NCBI RefSeq assembly: GCF_041378895.1
Contig: NZ_CP144212.1
Location: forward strand, 1,659,501 to 1,723,500
Direction of reading: 5' to 3'
DNA: 64,000 nucleotides
Origin: Dechloromonas sp. ZY10
Lineage (GTDB): Bacteria; Pseudomonadota; Gammaproteobacteria; Burkholderiales; Rhodocyclaceae
This document shows, in pieces, positions 45,146 to 57,741 of this stretch. The position numbers and the translations under genes are program-made. The notes under the pieces were generated by a model. It was not told the origin of the DNA. It was given only the letters and a program-made list of their open reading frames with translations, and did not search any database. Position 1 is the first letter of the stretch. Each line of letters begins with the position of its first letter.

Positions 45146-45159
45146 CACGGTCGACCGTT
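45146..45159. repeat. Dispersed palindrome copy
   Basis: CACGGTCGACCGTT, one mismatch. GGAAATAGCAGTTTTT is on the left and GCCAAGGCAAAAAAA on the right. It is in the convergent region after the LysR gene. Confidence 0.85.
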
Positions 45160-45167
45160 GCCAAGGC

Positions 45168-45200
45168 AAAAAAAGCCCGCCGGGCATGTGCCGGGCGGGC
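45168..45200 (-). terminator. Terminator on the reverse strand
   Basis: A GC-rich hairpin (GCCCGCC...GGCGGGC, with an inner GGCA/TGCC) followed on the reverse strand by seven T. It serves the small reverse-strand gene at 45261-45464. Confidence 0.85.
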
Positions 45201-45260
45201 AGTAACTCTGTCTTCCGCTACGCACGAAATACAGAACAGGGATTCAAGGCTGGGAAGCGC

Positions 45261-45464
45261 TCAGGCTTCACGTTGCGGCTGGTGGCCGGGTTGGATCGCG
45301 TGTGCCTGGCGCGAGATCGTCCCGGCCTGGCCGGAAATCAGGCGGGCATGACCGTGCATGCGTTCGGCGGCATGGCGCAATTCGTGGGTCGAGCGGGCGT
45401 AGCGTTCCAGGGCGCGGGAAAAGTTGAGCATTGCGGTATGCATGCTGGGCTTGCTTGGTTTCAT
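45261..45464 (-). CDS. Small basic protein (67 aa), uncharacterised
   Basis: A 67-residue, His/Arg-rich, probably helical protein (SRALERYARSTHELRHAAERMHGHARLISGQ). I do not recognise it. It is supported by a strong Shine-Dalgarno sequence (ACGGAGGT, five bases before the ATG) and by a clear terminator about 60 bases after its stop. No membrane segment or signal peptide. Confidence 0.65.
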   Translation of the reverse strand: MKPSKPSMHTAMLNFSRALERYARSTHELRHAAERMHGHARLISGQAGTISRQAHAIQPGHQPQREA

Positions 45465-45657
45465 CGAGACCTCCGTTAGCGGATGGGCACTATCTTGGTG
45501 CTCGAAGATGAAAGCCTGATGACCGGGAAATGGCAGTTTGGTGGTCGTTCGCCGTCTGGCCGGGTCGGTCCTGGCAGGGGGCTGCTTCCTTCAGTTCGGG
45601 GCCTTGCTTGCTCCAGCCTGGGAGCAGGCGTCCTGGCTGGCCGCCCGAGGGGCAGCT

Positions 45658-47400
45658 TTAGCAGGTTTCCAGGAGATGCGGGCCGCCGGTCGCGAAAGCC
45701 TCGCGGATTGCCGTGGTCAGGGCTTGTGGCGTCTCGATGCGGCGGTAGGCCAGGCCGAAGGTTGCCGCAGCGGCGGCGAAATCGATCTGCTGCGGAGTGC
45801 GCCAGCCGGCGACGAACTCGGGCAGGCTGGCTTGCGGCAGATAATCAAAAATTCCGCCGCCGCCGTTGTTGACCGTGACAATCACCAGATTGCGCCCCTG
45901 CGCCAGCGCCAGTCCGCCCAGGTCATGCTGGGTCGTGAGGTCACCCAGCAGGGCCAGCGCGCGGCCGCGTATTGCGGCGATTCCGGCGGCGCTCGAGATA
46001 TTCCCGTCGATACCGCTGGCGCCGCGATTGCCGAAAAAATCGAGCGCGGCGGGGCCGCAGCCGGAGTGACTGTCGAGTTCGCGGATGGCCAGCGAGTTGC
46101 CGATGAAGCAGGCCGTATCGTCCGGCACGCCGGCGAGGATGGCGGCGATGCGCCGGGCTGCGCAGCGACCGGACCCCGGTCGGTTGTCCAGCGTGGCTGC
46201 GGCGGAGGCCGGGTGGAGGCTCGGGGGGACGGCAGTTGGCTCTGTTTCGACCTCGGCAGCTGCGGCTGCCTCCCAGGCAGCAAAAGCAGCGCTCCAGGCA
46301 GGCGTGGCCGGCTGCAGGTCTTGCTGTAGCAAGGCTTCGCAAGCCGCCAGCGGGCTGGCGTGCAGCAACAGGTCGAGCCGCTGCTGCGGGTCGCGCCAGG
46401 CCGGCGCCGGGTCGATCAAGGCCTGCCAGCGGGCGCTGGCGACGAAATTTTGCAAGGGCCGGGTGACCGGCCAGGGGCCGATACGCAGTACCCATTCCGG
46501 CGGCGTCGCGTCCAGCGCGGCTTGCACCTGTGGTTGTTTGAGCCAGTCGGCATAGCGGACGCAGGTTCGGGCACCGGCTGCTGCCGGCGTTTGCCAATGC
46601 CGGCCAAAGCGCAGGCCGGAGAGCGGTTCGAGCAGCAGCGGGCAGCCCAGGCGGGCGGCTAACACGGTCAACGCGGCAAACAGGGCATTTTTCTCGGCGG
46701 CGCTGCGGGCCGGCAATTCGCCGCAGACAATGGCGCCGGGGCGGCCGGAAATCTGCGTGGCCAGCCGGCGGATCGCTTCCGTTTGCGGCAGTGCCGGTGG
46801 CTGGCTGAGCGACAGCACGGGGGCGGGGAGCCATGCAGGCGTCGCTCCGGCGGGGATCAGCGGCTCGTGGAACGGGAGGTTGAGATGGACCGGCCCGGCT
46901 TGTGGCCAGCTGCTTTCTTCGACTGCCCGGGCGGCGACACGCCACAGCCCCTCGGGGGAAAAGGCCTGGTCCAGAGCCAGCCGGGGGGCCGGCAAGGCGT
47001 GGCGGGCGCGGACAAAATCGCTGAACAGCGCGCTTTGTGCAACCGTCTGATTGGCACCCCAGCCCTGGATTTCCGGCGGCCGGTCGGCCGAGAGCAGGAG
47101 CAGCGGGATGTCGGCCTGGCTGGCTTCGATCACGGCCGGTAGCCAGTTGGCCGGGGCGGTGCCCGAGGTGGCGACGAGCAGCGCTGGCCGGCGGCTGGCC
47201 TTGCCCAGGCCCAGGGCAAAAAAAGCGGCACTGCGCTCGTCGATTGCCAGCGTGCAGCGGATGCCGGGGGTGCGCAGCAGGGCAAGGGTCAGCGGGGTCG
47301 AGCGCGAACCGGGGGAAATCACCGCTTCGTCGATTCCGGCGGCGACAAAGCCGGCGATCAGGGCTTGCGCCGACAGGTAGTTCAGGGTGCCGATATCCAT
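45658..47400 (-). CDS. menD: 2-succinyl-5-enolpyruvyl-6-hydroxy-3-cyclohexene-1-carboxylate synthase
   Basis: A 580-residue thiamine-diphosphate enzyme that carries out the SEPHCHC synthase step from isochorismate and 2-oxoglutarate in menaquinone synthesis. Diagnostic blocks are VISPGSRSTPLTLAL (about residue 28), IDERSAAFFALGLGKAS and TSGTAPANWLPAVIEAS in the PYR half, and FGNRGASGIDGNIS...LLGDLTTQHDLG and VTVNNGGGGIFDYLPQ in the ThDP/Mg half. The protein is complete. It is the only men gene in the window, at the end of the smpB–TRIC–menD stretch. Its presence implies menaquinone use, probably under low oxygen. Confidence 0.94.
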   Translation of the reverse strand: MDIGTLNYLSAQALIAGFVAAGIDEAVISPGSRSTPLTLALLRTPGIRCTLAIDERSAAFFALGLGKASRRPALLVATSGTAPANWLPAVIEASQADIPLLLLSADRPPEIQGWGANQTVAQSALFSDFVRARHALPAPRLALDQAFSPEGLWRVAARAVEESSWPQAGPVHLNLPFHEPLIPAGATPAWLPAPVLSLSQPPALPQTEAIRRLATQISGRPGAIVCGELPARSAAEKNALFAALTVLAARLGCPLLLEPLSGLRFGRHWQTPAAAGARTCVRYADWLKQPQVQAALDATPPEWVLRIGPWPVTRPLQNFVASARWQALIDPAPAWRDPQQRLDLLLHASPLAACEALLQQDLQPATPAWSAAFAAWEAAAAAEVETEPTAVPPSLHPASAAATLDNRPGSGRCAARRIAAILAGVPDDTACFIGNSLAIRELDSHSGCGPAALDFFGNRGASGIDGNISSAAGIAAIRGRALALLGDLTTQHDLGGLALAQGRNLVIVTVNNGGGGIFDYLPQASLPEFVAGWRTPQQIDFAAAAATFGLAYRRIETPQALTTAIREAFATGGPHLLETC

Positions 47401-47408
47401 GGGCAGGT

Positions 47409-48050
47409 TTATTCGCTGGGTTTGGCGGCGGCGAAGGCCGGCAGGGTGATGTGGTAGCGCATTGCCAGCAGGCGCAGCCCCAGGGTTACCGCCATGCCGC
47501 CCCAGGCGGCGCTCATTGGCGTCAGTCCGAGCTGGCCGAGGCCAATCACGGTGAGCGCGCCGAGCCAGGCCGCCGAGGCGTACAACTCGCCCTTGCGGAA
47601 AATCAGCGGCACGTCGTTACAGAGAATGTCGCGCAGCACGCCGCCAACCACGCCGGTCGTCATGCCCATCAGGCTGGCAACCAGCCAGGGGGCGTGCCAT
47701 TGCAGCGCGACCTGGGTGCCGAGCGCGGTAAACAGGGCCAGACCGACCGCGTCGGGAATCAGGAACAGCCGTTCCGGGAGGCTGAAGCGGCGGGCGATGA
47801 AGAAGGTCAGCGCGCCAGTCGCGAAGCTGGTCAGCAGGTAGGTCTGGTCGACTACCCAGAAGACGTTGCGGTCGAGCAGCAGGTCGCGCACGGTACCGCC
47901 GCCGAGTGCAGTGGCGGTGGCTACCAGCAGCGCGCCGACCAGATCCATCTCCTTGCGTTGCGCATCGAGCACGCCGGTTAGCGCATTGACTGCGACGGCG
48001 GCGATGCCCAGCCAGTACAGGAAGAGGTCGAGGCTGAGGTGGGGCGGCAT
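47409..48050 (-). CDS. TRIC-like cation channel family protein (UPF0126)
   Basis: A 213-residue membrane protein with seven hydrophobic segments and the two inverted-repeat signatures of the bacterial TRIC/YadS family, ALGGGTVRDLLLDR and GVVGGVLRDILCND. Family members form trimeric K+ or cation channels; the physiological role in bacteria is unclear. It is encoded 19 bases after smpB and eight bases before menD on the same strand. Confidence 0.92.
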   Translation of the reverse strand: MPPHLSLDLFLYWLGIAAVAVNALTGVLDAQRKEMDLVGALLVATATALGGGTVRDLLLDRNVFWVVDQTYLLTSFATGALTFFIARRFSLPERLFLIPDAVGLALFTALGTQVALQWHAPWLVASLMGMTTGVVGGVLRDILCNDVPLIFRKGELYASAAWLGALTVIGLGQLGLTPMSAAWGGMAVTLGLRLLAMRYHITLPAFAAAKPSE

Positions 48051-48069
48051 CGACGGCGGGCCGCGCGGT

Positions 48070-48519
48070 TTAGCGCTGGCGTTCCTTCATCGCCCGTTGG
48101 GCTTCGCGCTTGGCGTCCTTTTCGGCGGCATCGTGGCGCTTGTCGTGCTGCTTCTTGCCCTTGGCCAGACCGACTTCGAGCTTGATCCGGCCGCGCGTGT
48201 AATGCAGGTCGATCGGCAGCAGAGCATAGCCGGAGCGTTCAACCTTGCCGATCAGCTTGTTGATTTCGGCCGCGTGCAGCAACAGTTTACGGGTCCTGGT
48301 CGGGTCCGGGTTGACGTGGGTCGAGGCGGTCGGCAGCGGCGTGATGTGCATGCCGATCAGGAAAATTTCGCCATTCTTGATGACGACGTACGATTCCTTG
48401 ATGTTCATCCGGCCGGCGCGGATCGCCTTGACTTCCCACCCCTGCAAGGCAATGCCTGCCTCGTACTTCTCTTCGATGAAGTAGTCGTGAAAGGCTTTCT
48501 TGTTGACGGTGATGCTCAT
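48070..48519 (-). CDS. smpB: SsrA-binding protein SmpB
   Basis: A 149-residue tmRNA partner in trans-translation. It has the OB-fold core with [41 protein letters not shown] and the C-terminal basic tail [20 protein letters not shown] that reads the empty A site. Length normal. In related genomes smpB sits head-to-head with ratA-rnfH. Here the same neighbours are present but separated from it by two signalling genes. Confidence 0.97.
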   Translation of the reverse strand: MSITVNKKAFHDYFIEEKYEAGIALQGWEVKAIRAGRMNIKESYVVIKNGEIFLIGMHITPLPTASTHVNPDPTRTRKLLLHAAEINKLIGKVERSGYALLPIDLHYTRGRIKLEVGLAKGKKQHDKRHDAAEKDAKREAQRAMKERQR

Positions 48520-48581
48520 GCTGCCGGTCGTCCGATAAAACGCCCAATCTTACAGGATTCGCCTCGGCTGCGGGAGCAGCC

Positions 48582-51128
48582 TCAATCAAGTGTCGCGTCG
48601 AAGCTGCGGATCAACGCCTGCGAACAGTCGCGCAGTTTTTCGATTGCCGCAGCAACCTGCCCCGGATCGGCGTCGCCGAGGCAGCGACAGAGATGACGGG
48701 TCTGCTCGTGCAGTTGCTGCATCTGATTGGCGCAGACTGCCGGCGCCTGGGCCAGCAGCGGCGAATCGCTGATCCCGTCCGGGTCGCGCTGGCGGCCGAG
48801 GGCTTGCAGCCAGTCGTGATGCTGCCGGCGCAGGGTCAGGTGGCGCAGCAGGACCGGTTGCCACGGTCGCCCCGCCCATTCCTGCCATTCCGGGAAAACC
48901 CGGAAACGCTGGCGCCAGGCCATGACCTCGCCGGCCGGCATCGGGCGGCCGATACCGTAGCCTTGGGCCACTCCGCAACCGAGGCTGGCCAGCAGCATCC
49001 CGTGTTCCAGGGTTTCGACGCCTTCGGCGACTACCCGGCGTCCGAGGGCGTCGGCAATGCCGACGACTGCCTGCACAATGGCGGCATCGCCTTCGCGTTC
49101 GAACAGGTTGCGCACGAAGGTCTGGTCGATCTTGACCGTGGCCACCGGCAACTCGCGCAGATAGGCCAGCGACGAATAGCCAGTACCGAAATCGTCGAGC
49201 GAGAAACCGAAACCGGCCTGCTGGGCCGAGGCAACCAGCGAATTGACGTGATGCAGGTTGGCCATGGCCCCGGATTCGAGAATCTCGATGTCCAGGTGTT
49301 GTGGGCTGGCACCCGGGAGATCGGCAACGGCCGTATGCAGGCGATGCAGGAAATCCGGCTGCTGCAGGTGCAGAGCCGCGATATTGACCGAAATTTGCGT
49401 GCGCAGCCCGCCGGCCTGCCAGGCGAGCGCCTGGCGCAAGGCTTCGCGCATCACCCATTCGCCAATGTCGACAATGATCTCGTGTTGTTCGGCTTCCGGC
49501 AGAAAGTCGCCGGGCGGGATCAAGCCCAGCTCGGGGTCGATCCAGCGCAGCAGGGCTTCGAAACCTTCGAGCCGGCCGCTGGCAATCGCTACCTTGGGTT
49601 GGTAGTAGAGAACGAACTGATTTTGCCGCAAGGCCTTTTCGATGCGCGACAACAAGGTGCGCCGCTGCCGCGCAGCCTGGTTCTGGTTGGCATCGAAATA
49701 GCGGCAGCGACCGCGCGCTTCGTCCTTAGCTCGGTACATCGAGACTTGCGCATGGCGCAGCAGTTCGCCGGCATCGGCATCGTCATCGGGAAAAATAGTG
49801 ACGCCGAAACTGGCGGCAACGCGAATCGGGCAATCCAGCCCATCGACCGTGAACGCTTCGGCAAACAGTTCGATCAGGCGGTTGACCTGGGTTTCGGCGG
49901 CTTGCCAGTCGCGCAGGTCGGAGAGCAGCAGTGCGAATTCATCGCCGCCGACCCGGGCCAGCAGCGCCCCGCCCGGAGCGCGTCGGGATAGACGCTGGGC
50001 GACGGCGAGGATCAGGTGGTCGCCATGATGTTCGCCGTGTGTTGCGTTGATCTCGCCGAAATTGTCGATGTCGATGTAAACCACGGCCAGCGCCGAGCCG
50101 AGGCGGCGGGCGCGATGAATCGCAGTTTCGAGCTGGCGGGTGAAGTAGGTGACATTGGGGAGGTCGGTCAGTGCATCGTAATGCGCCATGCGTTCCAGAC
50201 GCTTCTGGAAACTCTTCAGCTCGTGGATGTCGGTATAGATCGCGAAATAATTGCTGATCAGGCCGTCTCCGTCGCGGACCGCGCCGATCCGTACCAGGTC
50301 CAGTTCGACTTCGCCGCTCTTGCGGCGATTCCAGATTTCGCCCTGCCATTCGCCGGTGCGGGAAATGTCTTCCCACATTGTTTCGTAGAAGCGCTGGTCG
50401 TGCAGTCCGGAGGGCGAGACCGGCACCTTGCGACCGACCACCTCGGCCCGGGTGAAGCCGGTGATGGTGGTGAAGGCATCGGTGCAGTCGAGTACCTGCA
50501 GGGCCGGATCGGTAATCAATACGCCATCGCGGGTGTTGGCCAGTACCTGGGCGTAGAGTTTCTGCCGGTTGAGCGAGTCCGAATAAGAGTCGACCACATG
50601 CTGGTAGGCTTGTTCGTAGTTACGGCAGAAAACGACGGCGCGGGCCAGGTTTTCCAGCACCGGAGCGAACAGTTCGGTATAGGGCAGCGGCGCCGGACCG
50701 GCCGGATTGCCGAACAGCAGGATCACCCCCTGGTCGCCAACCGGCAGGCGGATGGCCTGCCGGCGCGGGGTGCGCAGCTCAAGCGCGGCCCATCTCGCGG
50801 GCTGGTCGAGCAAGGCAGGGCCGCCGCAAAGCAGGTCAGCGGGCAGCGATAGCGTCGTTCCCTGGCGACGGCCGAGGGCAAAGTCGCCAATTGCCAGGCG
50901 CAGGTCGGCGAGGCAATGCTCCGGCTCACCTTCCGGGGGGCCAATCCGCTCGAAAAACAGTCCGACCGGATAGCCGGTGTGGTACAGCAGCCGTTGCAGA
51001 AAGTGCGTCAGCATCGGCGTCAGCGACATCTGGCCGCTGATCGTCAGTGCCAGGTCGTAAAGAATTGCCAGCGCCGGGGCGCCGGCACCGTGCGGGCTGC
51101 CAGGTTGGGTACTCAACGCCCCGGCCAT
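48582..51128 (-). CDS. GAF/PAS–GGDEF–EAL protein coupled to a FIST sensor
   Basis: An 848-residue cytoplasmic signalling protein. A GAF-like N-terminal region (about 15-200) is followed by a PAS domain (about 215-340, with VLANTRDGVLITDPALQVLDCTDAF), a GGDEF domain with an intact GGDEF at about 394-398 and an EAL domain with EALLRW at about 524. A C-terminal helical tail (about 745-848) has HHDWLQALGRQ and QLHEQTRHLCRCLGD, perhaps a CZB-like zinc module, though key residues are not clear. The ATG lies inside the end of the FIST gene (16-base overlap), so the pair is translationally coupled. The frame stays open upstream but only as antisense to FIST coding. Confidence 0.9.
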   Translation of the reverse strand: MAGALSTQPGSPHGAGAPALAILYDLALTISGQMSLTPMLTHFLQRLLYHTGYPVGLFFERIGPPEGEPEHCLADLRLAIGDFALGRRQGTTLSLPADLLCGGPALLDQPARWAALELRTPRRQAIRLPVGDQGVILLFGNPAGPAPLPYTELFAPVLENLARAVVFCRNYEQAYQHVVDSYSDSLNRQKLYAQVLANTRDGVLITDPALQVLDCTDAFTTITGFTRAEVVGRKVPVSPSGLHDQRFYETMWEDISRTGEWQGEIWNRRKSGEVELDLVRIGAVRDGDGLISNYFAIYTDIHELKSFQKRLERMAHYDALTDLPNVTYFTRQLETAIHRARRLGSALAVVYIDIDNFGEINATHGEHHGDHLILAVAQRLSRRAPGGALLARVGGDEFALLLSDLRDWQAAETQVNRLIELFAEAFTVDGLDCPIRVAASFGVTIFPDDDADAGELLRHAQVSMYRAKDEARGRCRYFDANQNQAARQRRTLLSRIEKALRQNQFVLYYQPKVAIASGRLEGFEALLRWIDPELGLIPPGDFLPEAEQHEIIVDIGEWVMREALRQALAWQAGGLRTQISVNIAALHLQQPDFLHRLHTAVADLPGASPQHLDIEILESGAMANLHHVNSLVASAQQAGFGFSLDDFGTGYSSLAYLRELPVATVKIDQTFVRNLFEREGDAAIVQAVVGIADALGRRVVAEGVETLEHGMLLASLGCGVAQGYGIGRPMPAGEVMAWRQRFRVFPEWQEWAGRPWQPVLLRHLTLRRQHHDWLQALGRQRDPDGISDSPLLAQAPAVCANQMQQLHEQTRHLCRCLGDADPGQVAAAIEKLRDCSQALIRSFDATLD

Positions 51129-52261
51129 GGCACGTCGACCAGAGTAGCGTTGTGGAACAGCGGGTAGCCACCGGAGCGGGAGCCCCCGATTTCTCCCAGC
51201 GACAAGGCACCGCAGAGGCTGCCTGTGCTGGCGGCAAAAGCCTGCAATTCTTCTTCGGCCAGGGGGCCGGCGTGCATGCGGCGACCTGCGCAGTAGAACA
51301 GCAGTTGTCCGCTGCCCGGCACGGGCGCGGCAGTCTGCAGCGCAGTGACGGCCCGGCCGATGCCGTCGCGGGCGTCGAGCAGGGTCAGGACCGAGTTTTC
51401 CGGAATCTCGCCGACGCAGACGATGGCGTCGGTCACATCGAGGGCTACCGGGATGCGAACCAGAATTTCGCCGTCGGCACGCAGAATGCCGAAGGGGAAA
51501 TGCACCGCATATTGATAAAAATTCTCGCGGTTGACGACCACTCCGTAAGCTTCGGCAAGAATCCGCTGGTATACCTGCAGCGCCGGTTGCCAGTCGATCT
51601 GGACAATCCGGTTGCCGCGGGCCGAGGTTGCCGAAATGACCTGTTCGGGAACGCCATAGGCGTGTTCCAGGCGGCCGCCGGGATGCCCTGGCAGTAGTTG
51701 TACGAGCAGGGCATCGCCGACAAAGCGCTGATTGTCGAACAGGCACGGTGCCGGCTCGAAGCGTTCATTTCCGGCGTTGACGCCGAGGTAGCGAACCCGG
51801 TCGGCGAGTTTCAGGTACCACTGGTCGAGATGCGTGGCGATATTCGGCGTCAGGGCATCAAAAATGCAGAACAGGGTGGCGTCCTCGTCGTCGCTGAGGC
51901 GGCTGAGAACATGCTCGAGCAGTTCCTCAGCGACGGCGGCAGGCGCCGAGCCGGCACCAACGCCGGTCAGCAGCAAGGCTTGCGGTGCATCGACAACGCG
52001 CAGCAGCTGGACGCCTTGAGTAACGAACCGGTCTTTTTCGATCAGGGCTGGAAATACCCCGCCGGCCAGAGTAATCCCGCGTTCGTTGCAGGCAGTCTGC
52101 AGCAACGGCACCGCAGCACGCTCGGCATCCGGCAGCAAGGCCAGCAGGTGGAAGGGGTGGTCATCGCGCAGCCAATCGTCGAGCAAGGCAGAAAGTGCCG
52201 CGTGGCTGACTTCGGGCAGGTGGCGGCAGCAATTTCCGGGGCAGGACGGGGAACTGGTCAT
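51113..52261 (-). CDS. FIST-domain sensory protein
   Basis: A 382-residue protein with FIST N (about 25-215) and FIST C (about 235-360) domains, proposed small-ligand (amino-acid-like) sensors. Typical segments are LLALLPDAERAAVPLLQTACNERGITLAGGVFPALI and the C-terminal GSLCGALSLGEIGGSRSGGYPLFHNATLVDV. It has no output domain of its own. The coupled GGDEF-EAL gene starts within its last codons, which suggests the FIST protein feeds ligand information into c-di-GMP turnover. Confidence 0.9.
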   Translation of the reverse strand: MTSSPSCPGNCCRHLPEVSHAALSALLDDWLRDDHPFHLLALLPDAERAAVPLLQTACNERGITLAGGVFPALIEKDRFVTQGVQLLRVVDAPQALLLTGVGAGSAPAAVAEELLEHVLSRLSDDEDATLFCIFDALTPNIATHLDQWYLKLADRVRYLGVNAGNERFEPAPCLFDNQRFVGDALLVQLLPGHPGGRLEHAYGVPEQVISATSARGNRIVQIDWQPALQVYQRILAEAYGVVVNRENFYQYAVHFPFGILRADGEILVRIPVALDVTDAIVCVGEIPENSVLTLLDARDGIGRAVTALQTAAPVPGSGQLLFYCAGRRMHAGPLAEEELQAFAASTGSLCGALSLGEIGGSRSGGYPLFHNATLVDVPWPGR

Positions 52262-52442
52262 GGCAATTGGGAGGGTGGGGGAAAGAGTGTCCGGCAGGCC
52301 GAAACCCCTAATGGCAACAAGGATAGCTTTGGCCGTTGCGGTTGTGAACTGGCGGCCTGCTGCGTTGTGCCGATGGGTAGCCGGATCGGGCGCTTGCGCA
52401 TAGAATGCGCCCCTGACTTTTGTTGCAGGAAATCGCTGACCC

Positions 52443-52877
52443 ATGGCCCTCGTCGAAAAATCCGTATTGATCGAACGCTCGGCCGAGCAGATGTTCGAAC
52501 TGGTGGATCGTTGCGAGGACTATCCGGCCTTTCTGCCCTGGTGCGGCAAGACCGAGCTGAAGTTTCGCGATCCGGCTAAAACGGTGGCCACGCTGCATAT
52601 CAATTACCACGCGGTGAAGTCGAGTTTTACCACCGAAAATGACAAGCTGTTCCCGCAGTCGATGCATATCCGTCTGGTCGATGGACCTTTCCGTCGTCTG
52701 GAGGGCTCCTGGCAGTTCAGGGCGCTGACCGAGAACGCCTGCAAGATCGAGTTTCGCCTGCATTACGAATTTTCCAGCAAGCTGTTCGAGAAGGTGATCG
52801 GCCCGGTATTCAGCCATATTGCCAATACCTTCGTGGATGCTTTTGTGCGGCGGGCGGCGCAAATTTACGGAAACTGA
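52443..52877 (+). CDS. ratA: RatA/COQ10-type START-domain protein
   Basis: A 144-residue START-like (polyketide cyclase/COQ10) protein. Family blocks are LIERSAEQMFELVDRCEDYPAFLPWC and the C-terminal LHYEFSSKLFEKVIGPVFSHIANTFVDAFVRRA. In E. coli RatA (PasT/YfjG) was described as a ribosome-association toxin, while the fold and other genomes point to ubiquinone binding; the sequence cannot separate these. It forms an operon with rnfH, five bases apart. Confidence 0.92.
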   Translation: MALVEKSVLIERSAEQMFELVDRCEDYPAFLPWCGKTELKFRDPAKTVATLHINYHAVKSSFTTENDKLFPQSMHIRLVDGPFRRLEGSWQFRALTENACKIEFRLHYEFSSKLFEKVIGPVFSHIANTFVDAFVRRAAQIYGN

Positions 52878-52882
52878 AGAAA

Positions 52883-53215
52883 ATGGCCGAAAGCGAAAAG
52901 ATTTCTGTTGATGTCTGTTATGCGCTGGCGAGCAAGCAGGAGGTCGTGACCGTCTCCCTGCCGGCTGGCAGTACGCTGGGTGATGCACTGGAGGCCAGCG
53001 GCCTGCTGGAAAAATATCCCGAGATCGATCTCAAGAAAAACAAGTTCGGGATTTGGAACAAGCTGGCCAAGGTCGATGCTGCGCTGCGGCAGCGCGACCG
53101 CGTCGAAATCTATCGGCCGTTGATTGCCGATCCCAAGGAGGTCCGCAAGCAGCGGGCGGCCGAAGGCAAGGTCATGAAGAAGGGGGCTGGCGAAGGCGAG
53201 GGTGCCGAGGCCTGA
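52883..53215 (+). CDS. rnfH: RnfH family protein
   Basis: A 110-residue ubiquitin-fold (beta-grasp) protein of the RnfH/RatB family. It begins ISVDVCYALASKQEVVTVSLPAGSTLGDALEASGLL and ends with the conserved KVDAALRQRDRVEIYRPLIADPKEVRKQRA. Function is poorly known. It is paired with ratA in most proteobacteria. The acidic Gly-rich C-terminus is species-specific. Confidence 0.93.
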   Translation: MAESEKISVDVCYALASKQEVVTVSLPAGSTLGDALEASGLLEKYPEIDLKKNKFGIWNKLAKVDAALRQRDRVEIYRPLIADPKEVRKQRAAEGKVMKKGAGEGEGAEA

Positions 53216-53227
53216 GCCAGGCAGGCG

Positions 53228-55182
<1,955 letters not shown>

Positions 55183-55200
55183 TCGCTTCGGCATTCTGCA

Positions 55201-55225
55201 GGGCGGCTCAAGGAGCCGCCCTTTT
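55201..55225 (+). terminator. Hairpin between guaB and guaA
   Basis: Stem GGGCGGCTC/GAGCCGCCC with an AAG loop, followed by four T. It may attenuate transcription into guaA. Confidence 0.75.
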
Positions 55226-55257
55226 CATTCAAGGATTCACTTTTCCGGATTTTTTCA

Positions 55258-56892
<1,635 letters not shown>

Positions 56893-57241
56893 CCGCAAGG
56901 GTTTGCTACTCCCTTGCTGCCCATGACCGTAATGACCCCTGGTAGTGCCCAGGGGTTTTTTTGCCTGGCGGTTTGTGTGGTTATATTACCGGGGGGGTAG
57001 TAGGATTCCTGCCGGATATTGTGGCGGAGTAAGTGGCAGTTGGCTTTCCGGTTGTTGCATCCCTGTTGGCCCATCGACATTGCCAATATGCAGTTCAGGG
57101 CGCCGATGCGTTTGCGCCCAGAAACTCCCTGGCTGGCTACTTGAGGCGAGGCCGAGCCGAGGGACAAGGCGCCGCAAAGCCGGGGCGCAGGGACAGCGAT
57201 CAACTCCGCCGGGATGCAGGCTGAGCCAGGGGGCAGGCGTT
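56893..57241. other. Gene-free region after guaA
   Basis: It holds the guaA terminator (56935-56963) and then about 280 bases with no convincing gene or RNA on either strand. A short poly-G stretch (ACCGGGGGGG) lies near 56990. The frames here lack ribosome sites and have no protein-like composition. Confidence 0.55.
56935..56963 (+). terminator. Terminator of guaA
   Basis: Stem CCCCTGG/CCAGGGG with a short TAGTGC-type loop, followed by seven T. Confidence 0.9.
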
Positions 57242-57595
57242 TCAGATTGTGGTGCGGCTCTCGCGCAGGCGGTCAAGTTCGGAGACAAGCTGGTGCGAGG
57301 CATCGGTTAACTCGGGGAGCAGCAAATCCGCATCGCAAGACAGGCCGTTGCTGCTCAAGTCGATGATCTCGTTGGCTAACTGGTGAAAGCGGCGATCTGC
57401 CCGCTGCAGTCTGGCCACGATCTCGAGGTCGGAGGCGGTGTCGGGCTGGATGCCGCCCAAGGTGCGCTCAAGCAAGCAACTGCGATGTTCCGAGAGCGGC
57501 ATGTCGGCATAGGCGCCGCCTGCAAAGGCATTGAGGAACTGGCGTCGCCATTGGGTGTGCTGGCGTATGGCCGCATCAATGTCGATACGCTTCAT
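57242..57595 (-). CDS. Small protein resembling a stand-alone CZB-like module
   Basis: A 117-residue soluble helical protein. DAAIRQHTQWRRQFLNAF, SEHRSCLLERTLGG and ADRRFHQLANEII follow the helix order of chemoreceptor zinc-binding (CZB) domains (H..W, then C, then H in the last helix). One of the usual His ligands of the last helix is an aspartate here, so the assignment is tentative. A GGAG site lies upstream of the ATG at 57595. It is divergent from the rRNA methyltransferase-like gene. Confidence 0.65.
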   Translation of the reverse strand: MKRIDIDAAIRQHTQWRRQFLNAFAGGAYADMPLSEHRSCLLERTLGGIQPDTASDLEIVARLQRADRRFHQLANEIIDLSSNGLSCDADLLLPELTDASHQLVSELDRLRESRTTI

Positions 57596-57741
57596 GGTGC
57601 AAGGTCTCCGTGGACTCGGTAGCTGGCCGAAAAGGCGCAATTATGCCTCACAGCCCGGGGGGAGCAAGACGGTATTTTCCCTCCGGTGCATGCTTAACCT
57701 ATCATACGCCCCTCTTTGTTTATCCCTGCTGGAGTTGTCAC

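Noticed and set aside
45483-45872. A frame beginning like a response regulator (ILVLEDESLM)
   Set aside because: The likeness ends after about 12 residues, there is no receiver-domain continuation, and the rest overlaps menD antisense. Probably chance.
51129-51746. Upstream extension of the GGDEF-EAL gene by about 200 codons
   Set aside because: It overlaps the FIST gene out of frame. The extension is Arg/Pro/Ser-rich shadow sequence, whereas the ATG at 51128 is positioned for coupling.
56964-57241. A possible small RNA or decayed gene after guaA
   Set aside because: No promoter, stable hairpin with T tract or protein-like frame was seen beyond the guaA terminator.
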